Of a stretch of 64,000 nt of DNA, positions 8,965 to 18,500 are shown in pieces. The translations under genes and the position numbers were made by a program. The stretch spans positions 62,001-126,000 of the forward strand of contig JAZOMX010000009.1 in NCBI GenBank assembly GCA_045654245.1. Direction: 5' to 3'. Source of the stretch: UBA10677 sp045654245 (GTDB lineage: Bacteria > Bacillota > Clostridia > Christensenellales > Pumilibacteraceae). The notes beneath the pieces are model-generated. The model made no database searches, was not told the DNA's origin, and saw only the letters and a program-made list of their open reading frames with translations. Position 1 is the stretch's first letter; the number at the start of each line of letters is the position of its first letter.

Positions 8965-10384
8965 ATTTGTAACAAATAATCCTGATATTGAAAGTGAACT
9001 TTTAGACGAGGTTAAACTTTTCTATCCATATCTTGACTTTGATTTCGATATTTCTCACGAACAAGAGGTAATAGATTTCGAGCGATATATTACGGTGAAA
9101 AATACCATTGTTGTATCTAAAAATGCATATACGTATTCGGAAAATATCGACAAAATACTATCGGAGAAAGAAATTAAAAGGTTGATTAAACGGTATTCAA
9201 AACAGTCCGTTTTTTCTGCGCTTAAATCAGAAACTGGTAAAAATCCGCCGTGGGGAAGTTTAACGGGAATTCGGCCGTCAAAACTCGTTTACGATATGTT
9301 AAGCGAAGGCGTAACGCTAGACGATTGCAGAGGAGAATTACTAAAAAGGTTTTCAGTAACTAACGAGAAATCAAATCTTATATGCGATATCGTAGGCAAT
9401 CAAGTTGGATATATTAAGCGTGATAACTTTGCGTTTAATTTGTATATTCACATTCCGTTTTGCACGAGTAAATGTAACTACTGTTCGTTTACTACTGAAA
9501 TCGTAAGTAGATGCAAGTCGCTAATCCCAGAGTATATCCAAAAACTCAAAATCGAAATAGATAGGTCTGTTGACTGGATATCAAAGAACGGAAAACTGTT
9601 TTCTGTTTACGTTGGGGGAGGTACGCCGACTGCAATCGACGCTCAATCTCTTCATTATTTGCTATCGGGATTACCCGTAAACGGCGTTGAGTTTACAGTC
9701 GAGGCAGGTCGTCCCGATACGATTACGGAAGAAAAACTTGACGCTATTAAAAGTGTTGGGGCTACTAGAGTATGCGTAAATCCACAAACTTTTAATGACG
9801 AAACTCTCGTAAAAATTGGAAGAGCGCATACTAGCGAAGAATTTTTTGAAAAATATGCGCTTGCGAAAAAATATGGATTTGATATCAATATTGACCTAAT
9901 TGCGGGGCTAACCGACGAAACTATTGGTATGTTTAAATATTCTCTTGACAGCGCGTTTGCGCTCTCGCCCGAAAATATTACCGTACATACTTTATCGCGA
10001 AAAAACGGTTCTATGCTCAAACAACAAGGCAAATACTATAACGACGATATTGCGCTTATGACGGAATACGCTAACGAAAAACTTTGTTCGTCGGGATATA
10101 TTCCGTATTATCTGTATCGCCAAAAGCAAATGCTTGGTAATTTCGAAAACGTTGGGTATTGTAAGCCGGGGAAACAATGCGTTAACAATATTACGACGAT
10201 GGAAGATTGTATGAGTGTCGTTGCTTGTGGCGCGGGTGCGATTAGTAAAATCGTTGAAAATAGGGAAAATCGCATAGAAAGGCTTGCAAATCTTCGTGAC
10301 GTGCGACTTTATATGCAACAATTTGATAAAAAACTTGAAGAGAAAGAAAATTTCCTTAAAAAACAGTTTACAAAGTTAAAATAA
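8957..10384 (+). CDS. hemZ: HemZ-like coproporphyrinogen III dehydrogenase (radical SAM)
   Basis: An oxygen-independent coproporphyrinogen dehydrogenase-type radical SAM protein of 475 aa. The cluster motif is CTSKCNYC near residues 169-176, followed by YVGGGTPTAID near residue 218. A non-SAM N-terminal domain of about 160 residues, containing GSLTGIRPSK, is diagnostic of the HemZ branch rather than HemN/HemW. I chose ATG 8957, which overlaps the MBL gene by 8 bases; an upstream TTG at 8936 would add 7 residues but has no ribosome site. No other heme gene is in the window, and anaerobic Clostridia often keep hemZ without a full heme pathway, so the true substrate is uncertain. Confidence 0.85.
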   Translation: MCKFVTNNPDIESELLDEVKLFYPYLDFDFDISHEQEVIDFERYITVKNTIVVSKNAYTYSENIDKILSEKEIKRLIKRYSKQSVFSALKSETGKNPPWGSLTGIRPSKLVYDMLSEGVTLDDCRGELLKRFSVTNEKSNLICDIVGNQVGYIKRDNFAFNLYIHIPFCTSKCNYCSFTTEIVSRCKSLIPEYIQKLKIEIDRSVDWISKNGKLFSVYVGGGTPTAIDAQSLHYLLSGLPVNGVEFTVEAGRPDTITEEKLDAIKSVGATRVCVNPQTFNDETLVKIGRAHTSEEFFEKYALAKKYGFDINIDLIAGLTDETIGMFKYSLDSAFALSPENITVHTLSRKNGSMLKQQGKYYNDDIALMTEYANEKLCSSGYIPYYLYRQKQMLGNFENVGYCKPGKQCVNNITTMEDCMSVVACGAGAISKIVENRENRIERLANLRDVRLYMQQFDKKLEEKENFLKKQFTKLK

Positions 10385-10395
10385 AATGTTATAAT
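10367..10395 (+). promoter_or_regulatory. SigA-type promoter of rpsO
   Basis: TTTACA at 10367-10372 (inside the end of hemZ), an exact 17-nt spacer, and TATAAT at 10390-10395. Transcription should begin near 10402. Confidence 0.75.
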
Positions 10396-10401
10396 TAGTT
10401 T

Positions 10402-10485
10402 GTACCTTGTTCTACAAGTTTTGGGGTCTCCTCCTAAATACTTAAGTTCAAGGCGAATAAAATTTCCATTGGAGGGTAAATAATT
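10402..10485 (+). promoter_or_regulatory. rpsO 5' leader, possible S15 autoregulatory RNA
   Basis: A leader of about 84 nt between the predicted start site and the rpsO ATG. It has a small hairpin (CTTG/CAAG at 10406-10418) and a CCTCC at 10430-10434 that is complementary to the GGAGG Shine-Dalgarno at 10471-10475. CCTTG (10405-10409) can also pair with CAAGG (10449-10453). S15 is known to repress its own translation through structured leaders in several bacteria. Whether this one does so is inferred from the pairing only. Confidence 0.4.
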
Positions 10486-10749
10486 ATGGACAAAGAGACT
10501 AAAGCAAAAATCATTGCAGAGTATGCAACTCACGAGGGAGACACGGGTAGCCCCGAGGTTCAGGTAGCGCTTTTGACCTACCGCATTAACCATCTTACCG
10601 AGCACCTTAAGGCGCACGCTAAAGATTTCCATTCTCGTCGTGGTTTGCTTCAAATGGTTGGTTCTAGAAGAAGTTTGCTTGCGTATCTTAAAGACCTTGA
10701 TATCGAGAGATACCGCGAACTCATTGCCAAACTTGATTTGAGAAAGTAA
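10486..10749 (+). CDS. rpsO: 30S ribosomal protein S15
   Basis: Small-subunit protein that binds the 16S rRNA central domain and starts assembly of the platform. The 87-aa sequence has the hallmark segments GDTGSPEVQVALLT, HLKAHAKDFHSRRGLL and RRSLLAYL. GGAGGG lies 10 nt before the ATG. It has its own promoter and a terminator before pnp, as in the conserved rpsO-pnp arrangement. Confidence 0.98.
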   Translation: MDKETKAKIIAEYATHEGDTGSPEVQVALLTYRINHLTEHLKAHAKDFHSRRGLLQMVGSRRSLLAYLKDLDIERYRELIAKLDLRK

Positions 10750-10757
10750 TTTAAAGA

Positions 10758-10797
10758 TTGAGGGCGTAATATCACTTGTTATGCCCTTAATTTTTTG
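10758..10797 (+). terminator. Terminator between rpsO and pnp
   Basis: A 12-bp stem with two G-T pairs (10759-10770 with 10779-10790) is followed by six T. As in other bacteria it probably allows partial read-through into pnp, since no strong separate pnp promoter is visible in the 40 nt that remain. Confidence 0.75.
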
Positions 10798-10841
10798 TCG
10801 TTTGCGAGAGGCGTAAGCGACTAGTATGGAGGTTAATATAT

Positions 10842-12929
10842 ATGAAAGAAGCAAAAATTTTTAAGACAATCGTAGGCGGTAGAGAAATGACCGTCGAAAT
10901 CGGTAAGTACGCTGAACTTTCTAACGGTTCGTGTATTATCCGTTGTGGCGATACCGTAGTTATGACTAACGTTAATATGTCGCCCGAGCCCAGACCTGGT
11001 ATGGATTTCTTCCCGCTCAGCGTAGATTTTGAAGAAAAAATGTACGCAGTAGGAAAAATTCCTGGAAGTTTTAAAAGAAGAGAAGGCAGAGCATCCGACA
11101 AGGCTATTCTTACTTCTCGTCTTATCGACAGACCTATCCGTCCGCTTTTCCCCAAAGGATTGTTTAACGACGTGTGCGTAGTAGCAACCGCACTTTCCGT
11201 TGACACTAATATTCCCCCTGAGGTTTTCGGTATGATTGGTTCGTCCGTAGCACTTTCCGTTTCGGATATTCCTTTCTACGGTCCTACTGGTTCGGTAGTA
11301 GTTGGATACGTTGACGGCGAGTACGTGATTAACCCCGATAACGAGCAGAGAGCGAAGAGCGAAATGCACGTTTACGTTTCGGGAACTGCTGATGCTATTA
11401 TGATGGTTGAGGCAGGCGCTAACGAAGTTTCCGAAGAGGTAATGCTCGGCGGTATTTTGTTTGCTCACGAAGAAATTAAAAAGCAAGTTGCATTTATCAA
11501 TGAAATTGTAAAAGAGGTTGGTAAAGAAAAACTCGCAGTAAATCTTTACACTATTCCCGAAGAAATCAACCTTGCGGTAAGAGAGTATGCTGATAAACTC
11601 GTTGACGAGGCTCTTGCTGAAACTGACCGTCAAGAGAGACAGAAAAAGCAAGATGCTGTTGACGAGCAAGTTATCGAGCACTTTGCTGAAATCTATCCCG
11701 AGAATATTAGAGAAGTAAAGGACGTAATCTACTACGTTACTAAGGAAAAGGTACGCGCAAAGATTTTGAACGAAGGTTTCCGCCCAGACGGCAGAAAACT
11801 TGCTGAAATTCGTGATATTTGGTGTGAAGTTGGCGTTCTTCCTAGAGTTCACGGCTCGGCTGTGTTTACTCGTGGACAGTCTCAAGCGCTTTCTACCTGT
11901 ACTTTAGGTATGATGAGCGAGGTTCAAAAACTTGAGAACCTTGACGAAGAGTACAACAAGAGATATATGCATCACTATAACTTCCCCGGATATAGTTCTG
12001 GAGAGGCTAAACCTCTTCGTGGACCTGGTAGAAGAGAAATCGGTCACGGTGCGCTTGCTGAACGCGCGCTCGAGCCCGTTATTCCTTCCGAGACTGAGTT
12101 CCCGTATTGCATTCGTACCGTATCCGAAATTTTGAGTTCTAACGGTTCTACTTCGCAAGCGAGCGTTTGTGGTTCTTGCCTTGCTCTTATGGATGCAGGC
12201 GTTCCCATTAAGGCGCCAGTTGCAGGTATTGCTATGGGTCTCGTTAAAGACGATAAGAGTGACAACGTTGCTGTTCTTTCCGATATTCAAGGTATGGTAG
12301 ACTTCCTTGGCGATATGGACTTCAAGGTTGCAGGTACTACTAAGGGTATTACCGCTATCCAAATGGATATTAAGATTAAGGGTATCGACGAAAAGATTTT
12401 AAGAACCGCTTTGGCTCAGGCAAGAGAGGGTAGACTTTATATTCTTGATAAGATGCTTGCAGTTCTACCTGCGCCTCGTACTGAACTCTCCAAGTGGGCG
12501 CCCAAGATTATTTCGTTTGCTATCAATCCTGAAAAAATCGGCGACGTTATCGGTAAGCAAGGTAAGGTTATCAATAAGATTATCGAAGATACCGGTGTTA
12601 AGATGGATATCGAGGACGACGGAACCGTTTATATTGCTACCAACGATAGTGAAATGGCTCAAAAGGCAAAGAATATCGTATTGTCTATCGTAGAAGACCC
12701 CGTTCCCGGTAAGATTTACGAGGGCAAGGTAGTAAGTACTATTGAAATCGGTGCTTTTGTTGAACTTGCTCCTAATAGAGATGGTATGATTCATATTTCT
12801 AAACTTTCTAAGGAGAGAGTTGAGAAAGTTACCGACGTGGTAAACGTTGGCGATTTCGTTAGAGTTGAGGTAATCAAGATTGACGATAGAGGAAGAGTAA
12901 ATCTCCGCCTTAAAGAAAAACTCAACTAA
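10842..12929 (+). CDS. pnp: Polyribonucleotide nucleotidyltransferase (PNPase)
   Basis: A phosphorolytic 3'-5' exoribonuclease of mRNA decay. At 695 aa it has the full family layout: two RNase PH-like domains (about 5-230 and 310-530), a KH domain (about 555-610; IGKQGKVINKI near 567) and an S1 domain (about 620-690). The active-site segment DFKVAGTTKGITAIQMDIK near residues 493-511 is intact. GGAGG lies upstream of the ATG. It is followed by a terminator and then the ylxY/M16 pair, the same order as in Bacillus. Confidence 0.97.
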   Translation: MKEAKIFKTIVGGREMTVEIGKYAELSNGSCIIRCGDTVVMTNVNMSPEPRPGMDFFPLSVDFEEKMYAVGKIPGSFKRREGRASDKAILTSRLIDRPIRPLFPKGLFNDVCVVATALSVDTNIPPEVFGMIGSSVALSVSDIPFYGPTGSVVVGYVDGEYVINPDNEQRAKSEMHVYVSGTADAIMMVEAGANEVSEEVMLGGILFAHEEIKKQVAFINEIVKEVGKEKLAVNLYTIPEEINLAVREYADKLVDEALAETDRQERQKKQDAVDEQVIEHFAEIYPENIREVKDVIYYVTKEKVRAKILNEGFRPDGRKLAEIRDIWCEVGVLPRVHGSAVFTRGQSQALSTCTLGMMSEVQKLENLDEEYNKRYMHHYNFPGYSSGEAKPLRGPGRREIGHGALAERALEPVIPSETEFPYCIRTVSEILSSNGSTSQASVCGSCLALMDAGVPIKAPVAGIAMGLVKDDKSDNVAVLSDIQGMVDFLGDMDFKVAGTTKGITAIQMDIKIKGIDEKILRTALAQAREGRLYILDKMLAVLPAPRTELSKWAPKIISFAINPEKIGDVIGKQGKVINKIIEDTGVKMDIEDDGTVYIATNDSEMAQKAKNIVLSIVEDPVPGKIYEGKVVSTIEIGAFVELAPNRDGMIHISKLSKERVEKVTDVVNVGDFVRVEVIKIDDRGRVNLRLKEKLN

Positions 12930-12942
12930 TTTCGTTTCTTAT

Positions 12943-12976
12943 AAATATCCGCTCTAATTTTGGGGCGGATATTTTT
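12943..12976 (+). terminator. Rho-independent terminator after pnp
   Basis: A 10-bp perfect stem (12943-12952 with 12965-12974) runs into a T-tract. Confidence 0.85.
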
Positions 12977-13033
12977 CATAACGGTTAAATTTTCGGCATA
13001 GTATTTATTAAACTTATTTATAAGGTGATGGTT

Positions 13034-13756
13034 ATGCCAAAAATTAAAATTCCGTATGTTTTTAGAAACGTTTTTGCAAATTTGTGTATAGTTGCCATAG
13101 TTTTATCTATTTTAGTATATACTTTGGTTGACGCCAGCGTAGTTTCGTCTGCTACCGTTTCGCCGATTTATCGTGGCGAAAGTGAAAAAGAAGTTTCGCT
13201 TATGATTAACGTTTATTGGGGCGAAGAATATATCGACGATATGTTAAGCGCATTAGAAAAAAAGCAAGCAAAAACTACTTTTTTTCTCGGCGGAAGTTGG
13301 ATAAAAAAGAACGAAAAAACGGTTTGGGAAATTTTGGAGCAAGGACACGAGATTGCTAATCACGGTTTTTTCCATAAGGACCATAAAAAGATTAATAGAA
13401 ATGGCAATCGTGAGGAAATTTTATCCACGCATAATCTAGTAAAAAGTATTTATTCTAAGGAAATGGAACTTTTTATGCCTCCGTCGGGCTCTTTTTCTGC
13501 TGTAACGCTTGAAATTGCTCGCGATTTAGGTTATACTACTATTATGTGGTCGAAGGACACGATTGATTGGCGTGACCAAGACAGCGAACTTATATTTAAG
13601 AGAGCAACGAAAAATATTAGTGGTGGGGATTTAATATTAATGCATCCTACCGAGTGTACTGCAAAAGCATTACCAAAAATTATTGATGAAATTTATAATA
13701 AAGGATTTACTATATCGCCCGTTTCAAAAGTAATCGGGCAAATGGGAGAAGTATGA
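13034..13756 (+). CDS. ylxY: YlxY-type polysaccharide deacetylase family protein
   Basis: A 240-aa membrane-anchored NodB-fold protein. An N-terminal helix (about residues 12-33) places the domain outside the cell. Fold motifs seen are TFFLGGSWIKKN, HEIANHGFFHKDH, PPSGSFS and DTIDWRDQD. The first catalytic motif of active deacetylases (T-F-D-D) is replaced by MINVYWGEEY. This change is shared with Bacillus YlxY, so deacetylase activity is doubtful. I chose ATG 13034 because AAGGTG lies 8 nt upstream; GTG 13025 and ATG 13028 are too close to that site. It overlaps the M16 peptidase gene (ATGA), and the pnp-ylxY-M16 order is conserved in Firmicutes. Confidence 0.85.
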   Translation: MPKIKIPYVFRNVFANLCIVAIVLSILVYTLVDASVVSSATVSPIYRGESEKEVSLMINVYWGEEYIDDMLSALEKKQAKTTFFLGGSWIKKNEKTVWEILEQGHEIANHGFFHKDHKKINRNGNREEILSTHNLVKSIYSKEMELFMPPSGSFSAVTLEIARDLGYTTIMWSKDTIDWRDQDSELIFKRATKNISGGDLILMHPTECTAKALPKIIDEIYNKGFTISPVSKVIGQMGEV

Positions 13757-15009
13757 ATAAAATCTTAAGATATGATAACGGACTTAAAGTAATGGTTAGT
13801 AGTATGCCGTGGACGCATTCCGTTTCTGCTGGCTTTTGGGTTGGGGTAGGAAGTGCGTATGAAAATACGACAATAAACGGATTATCGCATTTTACCGAAC
13901 ATATGATGTTTAAGGGTACGGACAAGTTGTCGCCTTTTGATATTGCGAATCAATTTGAGTCATACGGCGCTAACGTGAACGCTTTTACTAGCAAAGAATG
14001 TACTTGTTATTACGTTAAGTCTATTGATGAATATAGCGAAAAGTGTTTTGAATTATTATCCGAAATTATGTTTAAGTCAACTTTTCCTGAGGTTGAACTT
14101 AATAAAGAACGCAAAGTAATAGTAGAAGAAATCAATATGGTTGAGGACTCTCCGGAAGAAATTTGCTATGATGAAATCGCGTATGCTACTTATGGAAATA
14201 GTGGGTTAGGTCAAACTATTATTGGTACTATTGATAACGTAAAACGATTTAATGGAGACGATATTAGGTCTCTTGTGGACAAGTTCTATACGGCAGACAA
14301 TATCGTAGTTTCGCTCGCTGGAAACATAACTGAAAGTCAGGCTGACGAGTGGATTCGCAAGTACGTGTTGCCCGTTATAAACAATAAAAAGGCACAAAAA
14401 TCTAAATACGTGAATGAATTTTTTAACCGTAATTATAAAGAACGCATAAAAACTTTCGAGCAATCTAATATCGCGTTTTCTTTTCCGTCTATAACTTATG
14501 GAAGTGAGAAAGCAACAATTAACGCAGCGCTTATTACGATTATGGGTGGCGGAATGAGTTCTAGATTATTCCAGTCGTTACGAGAACAACAAGGACTCGC
14601 TTATAGCGTTTATGCATCTCCGTCGGTTTATGCGCATAACGGAACGCTTGCCATTTATCTTAATATTAGCGATTATAATACGCAAAAAGCGGTATCTGCC
14701 GTCAAGGAAGAAATTGACAAGATTTTGGATAAAGGAATTACGCAAGAAGAATTAGAAAGAACTAAAGTTCAACTGAAATCCTCGTTAGTATTCTCGTCGG
14801 AAAGTGTGCATTCTATTATGAACGTTATGGGTAAAAATGCGCTACTTTTGGGTGAAGTTTACGATATTGATAAAAAAATCCAAGAAATAAACGCATTAAC
14901 AAAAGATAGCGTTGACGGTTTTGCTAGAGAAATTTTCGATTTTGCTAAAGTTAACGTTGCTTACGTTGGTAAAAAAGTTGACGTAGATATTCTAGATATT
15001 TTGAAATAG
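13753..15009 (+). CDS. mlpA: M16 family zinc peptidase (MlpA/YmxG-like)
   Basis: A processing-peptidase-like zinc metalloprotease of 418 aa. The inverted zinc motif HFTEH is at residues 45-49 and the third ligand lies in KVIVEEINMVEDSPEE about 75 residues later, so the catalytic site is complete. The C-terminal half carries the inactive-fold partner with the R-L-F-Q-S-L-R-E-Q-Q-G-L-A-Y-S-V segment usual in this family. The ATG overlaps the ylxY stop, so the two are coupled. The Bacillus homologue lies in the same place after pnp and ylxY. The physiological substrate is unknown here. Confidence 0.92.
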   Translation: MNKILRYDNGLKVMVSSMPWTHSVSAGFWVGVGSAYENTTINGLSHFTEHMMFKGTDKLSPFDIANQFESYGANVNAFTSKECTCYYVKSIDEYSEKCFELLSEIMFKSTFPEVELNKERKVIVEEINMVEDSPEEICYDEIAYATYGNSGLGQTIIGTIDNVKRFNGDDIRSLVDKFYTADNIVVSLAGNITESQADEWIRKYVLPVINNKKAQKSKYVNEFFNRNYKERIKTFEQSNIAFSFPSITYGSEKATINAALITIMGGGMSSRLFQSLREQQGLAYSVYASPSVYAHNGTLAIYLNISDYNTQKAVSAVKEEIDKILDKGITQEELERTKVQLKSSLVFSSESVHSIMNVMGKNALLLGEVYDIDKKIQEINALTKDSVDGFAREIFDFAKVNVAYVGKKVDVDILDILK

Positions 15010-15019
15010 GGAGGACAAT

Positions 15020-15385
15020 ATGGATAAACTAGAGAAAATTTTTGAAATGCAAGAGTGCTTAGATAATTACATTATCGAGCAAAGAAATCTTGATTTTACG
15101 GCGGACGAGTGGGTTCAAAAGCGTTGCTTGGCTCTTATAAGCGAAATAAGTGAACTTCTTTGTGAAGTGAATTTTAAGTGGTGGAAGAATAAAAAAGAAC
15201 TCGACCACGGCGCGATAAAAGAGGAACTCGTTGACATTTTACATTTTTGGGTGGGAATGTGTCTAAACGTAGGTATGACTGCGGAAGAGGCTTTCAATAT
15301 TTACTACAACAAAAACAAAGAAAATTTCGATAGACAAAACGGATTATCTAAAAAGAAAGGATACGAGTTGTCTGAAAACAAGTAA
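15020..15385 (+). CDS. All-alpha dimeric dUTPase family protein
   Basis: A 121-aa helical protein of the dUTPase-2/MazG superfamily. The metal-binding pattern is present: ALISEISELLCEV near residue 38 (E-x-x-E), the W-rich loop NFKWWKNKKE typical of dimeric dUTPases, and the second acidic motif EELVDILHFWVG. It would hydrolyse dUTP to dUMP and pyrophosphate, keeping uracil out of DNA. GGAGG precedes the ATG, and it probably shares the ylxY-M16 transcript. A strong terminator follows. Another NTP pyrophosphatase specificity cannot be excluded. Confidence 0.82.
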   Translation: MDKLEKIFEMQECLDNYIIEQRNLDFTADEWVQKRCLALISEISELLCEVNFKWWKNKKELDHGAIKEELVDILHFWVGMCLNVGMTAEEAFNIYYNKNKENFDRQNGLSKKKGYELSENK

Positions 15386-15392
15386 CTTCGTT

Positions 15393-15422
15393 ACCGCTTG
15401 CAAAAAAGCAAGCGGTTTTTTA
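15393..15422 (+). terminator. Rho-independent terminator after dUTPase gene
   Basis: A perfect 9-bp GC-rich stem (15393-15401 with 15408-15416), a six-A loop and a six-T tail. Confidence 0.9.
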
Positions 15423-15442
15423 ATTAAATTATGGTAAAACGA

Positions 15443-15471
15443 TTGAAAGTAATTTACTTTTATGTTATAAT
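15443..15471 (+). promoter_or_regulatory. SigA-type promoter of ftsK operon
   Basis: TTGAAA (15443-15448), 17-nt spacer, TATAAT (15466-15471). It lies between the dUTPase terminator and the ftsK start. Confidence 0.75.
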
Positions 15472-15507
15472 GTATACATAAAGAAAATTCTACGAGGTAC
15501 ACGGATT

Positions 15508-18500
15508 TTGACGCCTAAAAAATACTCCGAAAGAAAAAGAGAAGAAAAGCAAACGGCGAAGAGCGAAACGTTGGGGGTAACTCTTATTATTGCTTCGGCG
15601 TTCTTTTTGCTATGCCTAATTACGAGGAATCTAGTTCTTGGCGACGTTGGTAAAGCGCTTGCTAATCTTTTGCTTGGCTTTTTTGGGCTTTCCGCTTACG
15701 CTATTTTCTTGTTTACACTATTTTACGGCGTACTTAAAGTTAAAAAGCGTTCCGTTAGCGTTAGAAAAAAGTATATCGTGGGAATAGTGCTTATTGCAGT
15801 TTTCGTATTATTGACTGCAAATCTTGCCTCGTCGGCTCGTTTTTTAGATAACGGATTTTCTTCATACATATCGGAATCGTATAAGGCTAAAAACACCGTT
15901 GGTGGAATTTTAATCGGATTTGCAAATTATTTGTTTTATGCCGTATTTGGTTCGGTTTTATGTTATATCATTTTTTCACTAGCGATTATCGGTTCGTTTT
16001 TGCTAATGACGGGATTTTTAAAAGACCTTTCAGTTCCGGCAAAAAAACGCGTTGTAAAGAAGAGTTCATTAAAAAAATCTAATGCTTACAGCGAAAACGG
16101 CTCGTTTGCCTCGTCGAACAACGGTGGTTTATTCGTTGGAACGATTATTCCGCGTAACGATAGAGTTTCTGTTTACGGAAGTTTTGACGATATGCTGGAA
16201 ACAGGTAAAATTGATTTAACTAATGCGCCCGAAGAACTCAAAGACAAAATTTATAATTATGAAAATGCGAAGAAAATTTTGTTTACAGATAACAAAGTGG
16301 CGTTTGAACAGTTTTTACCAAACACTCAAGTCGCTGAGCCTCGTCAATCCGTTAGTGAAATTAAAGAAGAAAATTCTCCGATATTAGAAATTCATATGCC
16401 ACCGCCAAAGAACTTTGAACATAGATTCGTTGAGGGTGAGATTATTAATGGAGATGCGGTTGAAGAAAAGGCTGCGGAGGACCGCCTAATTGATGAAAAA
16501 ATGGGCAAAGAAGTTCCGCCAGTAAATAAGCCTGATTTTATTCCGTTCCCCGATATTATCGAAGAGACTCAAAAACCGAGCGTTCCTTATTTTAACCCTG
16601 CGCCCATTATTAATGGAGATTTTTACGAAGTAGGTAAAGAGGTTAAGTATACTGAACCGTATGCTCCGATTGAAGTTCCGCCCGTTTATAACGAGTTGTC
16701 GTTTGACGAACCGCAAAAAGATGTCGCATACCAAGATGAGCCCGTTGCGGATGTGTGTGAACAAGAAGATTATTTAGAAAACGAAGAGCAAGACTTCGCA
16801 GTTTACGATATTCCTGAACAAGAGGAATTTGTGGAGAATTCCGAAGAGGACGAAACGCATTTTGAAGACTTTGGCGTTGTTGAAAACGAACAATCGAACG
16901 AAGAACCCGTCGATTTGCTAAATAACGAACCGTTCTTTGAACTTGATGATGCAAGCGCTATCGGTAGCCTAGAGGGAGGTAGCGACGAAGCGATTGTAGA
17001 AATCGAACAAGATGAAGATGTGAAGAGCGAGTTAGACGAAGTGCTACCTGCCGACGAATTAATCGTAAACGAAGAAGATTTGTTATCTATCCCAGAAGAG
17101 CCGTCCGAACCCTCGTTTATCGAAAATTATTCCGCTGAGCCCGAGATTGCTCCACGAGAAGAATTTCCTACCGAAGAAGAAAAACGCAGTAAAGCGTTTG
17201 AGGAAACTACGACTTCGTTTAAGATTATTAACGAGGTTGAGGACTTATCTGAAAGAGGCTTTGAAAATCCTAACGACACTACTGGATATTATAATAAAGT
17301 TTCCGCGCCTATTGCGCCTAAGCCGACTTTTGAGAAGAAAGTTACGGCAATCGACAATAAAATCAATCGTAATAATAAGCAAATCGATATAGATACTTAC
17401 GCTCAACACAGCGCTGAAAAAAAGGTAACGGAACAGCCTAAACCTACGCCTAAGCCCGTAAAACCGAAAAAATACGTTGCTCCACCACTTGATTTACTTA
17501 CGACGGAATCGGGAAAACCTGAAACTGACGACGCTGAAACGCAAGTAAAAATAGGATTACTTGAAAACGTGCTTGAGGAAATGGGTGTTCCTGCTAAGGT
17601 AAACCACGTTACCGTTGGTCCGTCCGTTACTCGTTACGAATTAGATATGCCCCCGGGAATATCAGTAAAGAAAGTCGAGACTTTATCTGCCGATATTAGA
17701 TATAATCTTGCAAGTAAAGGTAAAATTAGAATAGAAACGCCTATTCCTGGAAAAAGAGCGGTTGGTATTGAACTTCCGAACGATACTCGTACGGTGGTTG
17801 CGTTGCGTGATATTATCGACTCTAAAGAGTTTAAATCGTCGTCGTCGCCTCTTACCGTAGCACTAGGAAAGGATATTCAAGGTAGCGTTATGCTAACTCG
17901 TCTTGATAAACTACCGCACGTTTTGGTGGCAGGTGCGACTGGTATGGGCAAAAGTTGTGGACTTAATTCGTTGCTCGTAAGTCTTATATATAAAGCGTCG
18001 CCACAAGACGTAAAGTTTATTCTTATTGACCCAAAACGCGTTGAGTTTTCAGCATACTCGGGATTGCCTCATATGATGATACCTGATGCAATTACTGACG
18101 TAGACCAAGCGGTAAACGCTTTTAAGTGGGTTTATGACGAAATGGAACGCCGTTACGTCGTATTACAGCAAAATCAAGTAAGAAATATCGGCGAATATAA
18201 CGATATGCCCGAGGTTAAAGAGGGCGCCGTTCCTAAAATGCCGTTTATAGTAATGGTTGTTGACGAGTTTGCAAACCTTATTACTTCGTCTAAAGCAACT
18301 AGAAAAACGCTAGAAGATATTATTATGGCGATTGCAAGTAAAGCAAGAGCGGCTGGAATTCACTTGGTTTTAGCAACGCAAAGACCGTCGGTTGACGTTA
18401 TTACGGGTACTATTAAGGCTAACCTTCCTAGCCGTATAGCGTTTGCTGTAACAAGTATAGCCGACTCTAGAACGATACTCGATAATGCTGGTGCGGAACT

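Noticed and set aside
10833..11885. 350-codon open frame antisense to pnp
   Set aside because: pnp is certain from its domains. The antisense frame results from codon bias, has no recognisable family and no ribosome site. Similar long antisense frames occur over rny, recA and secD.
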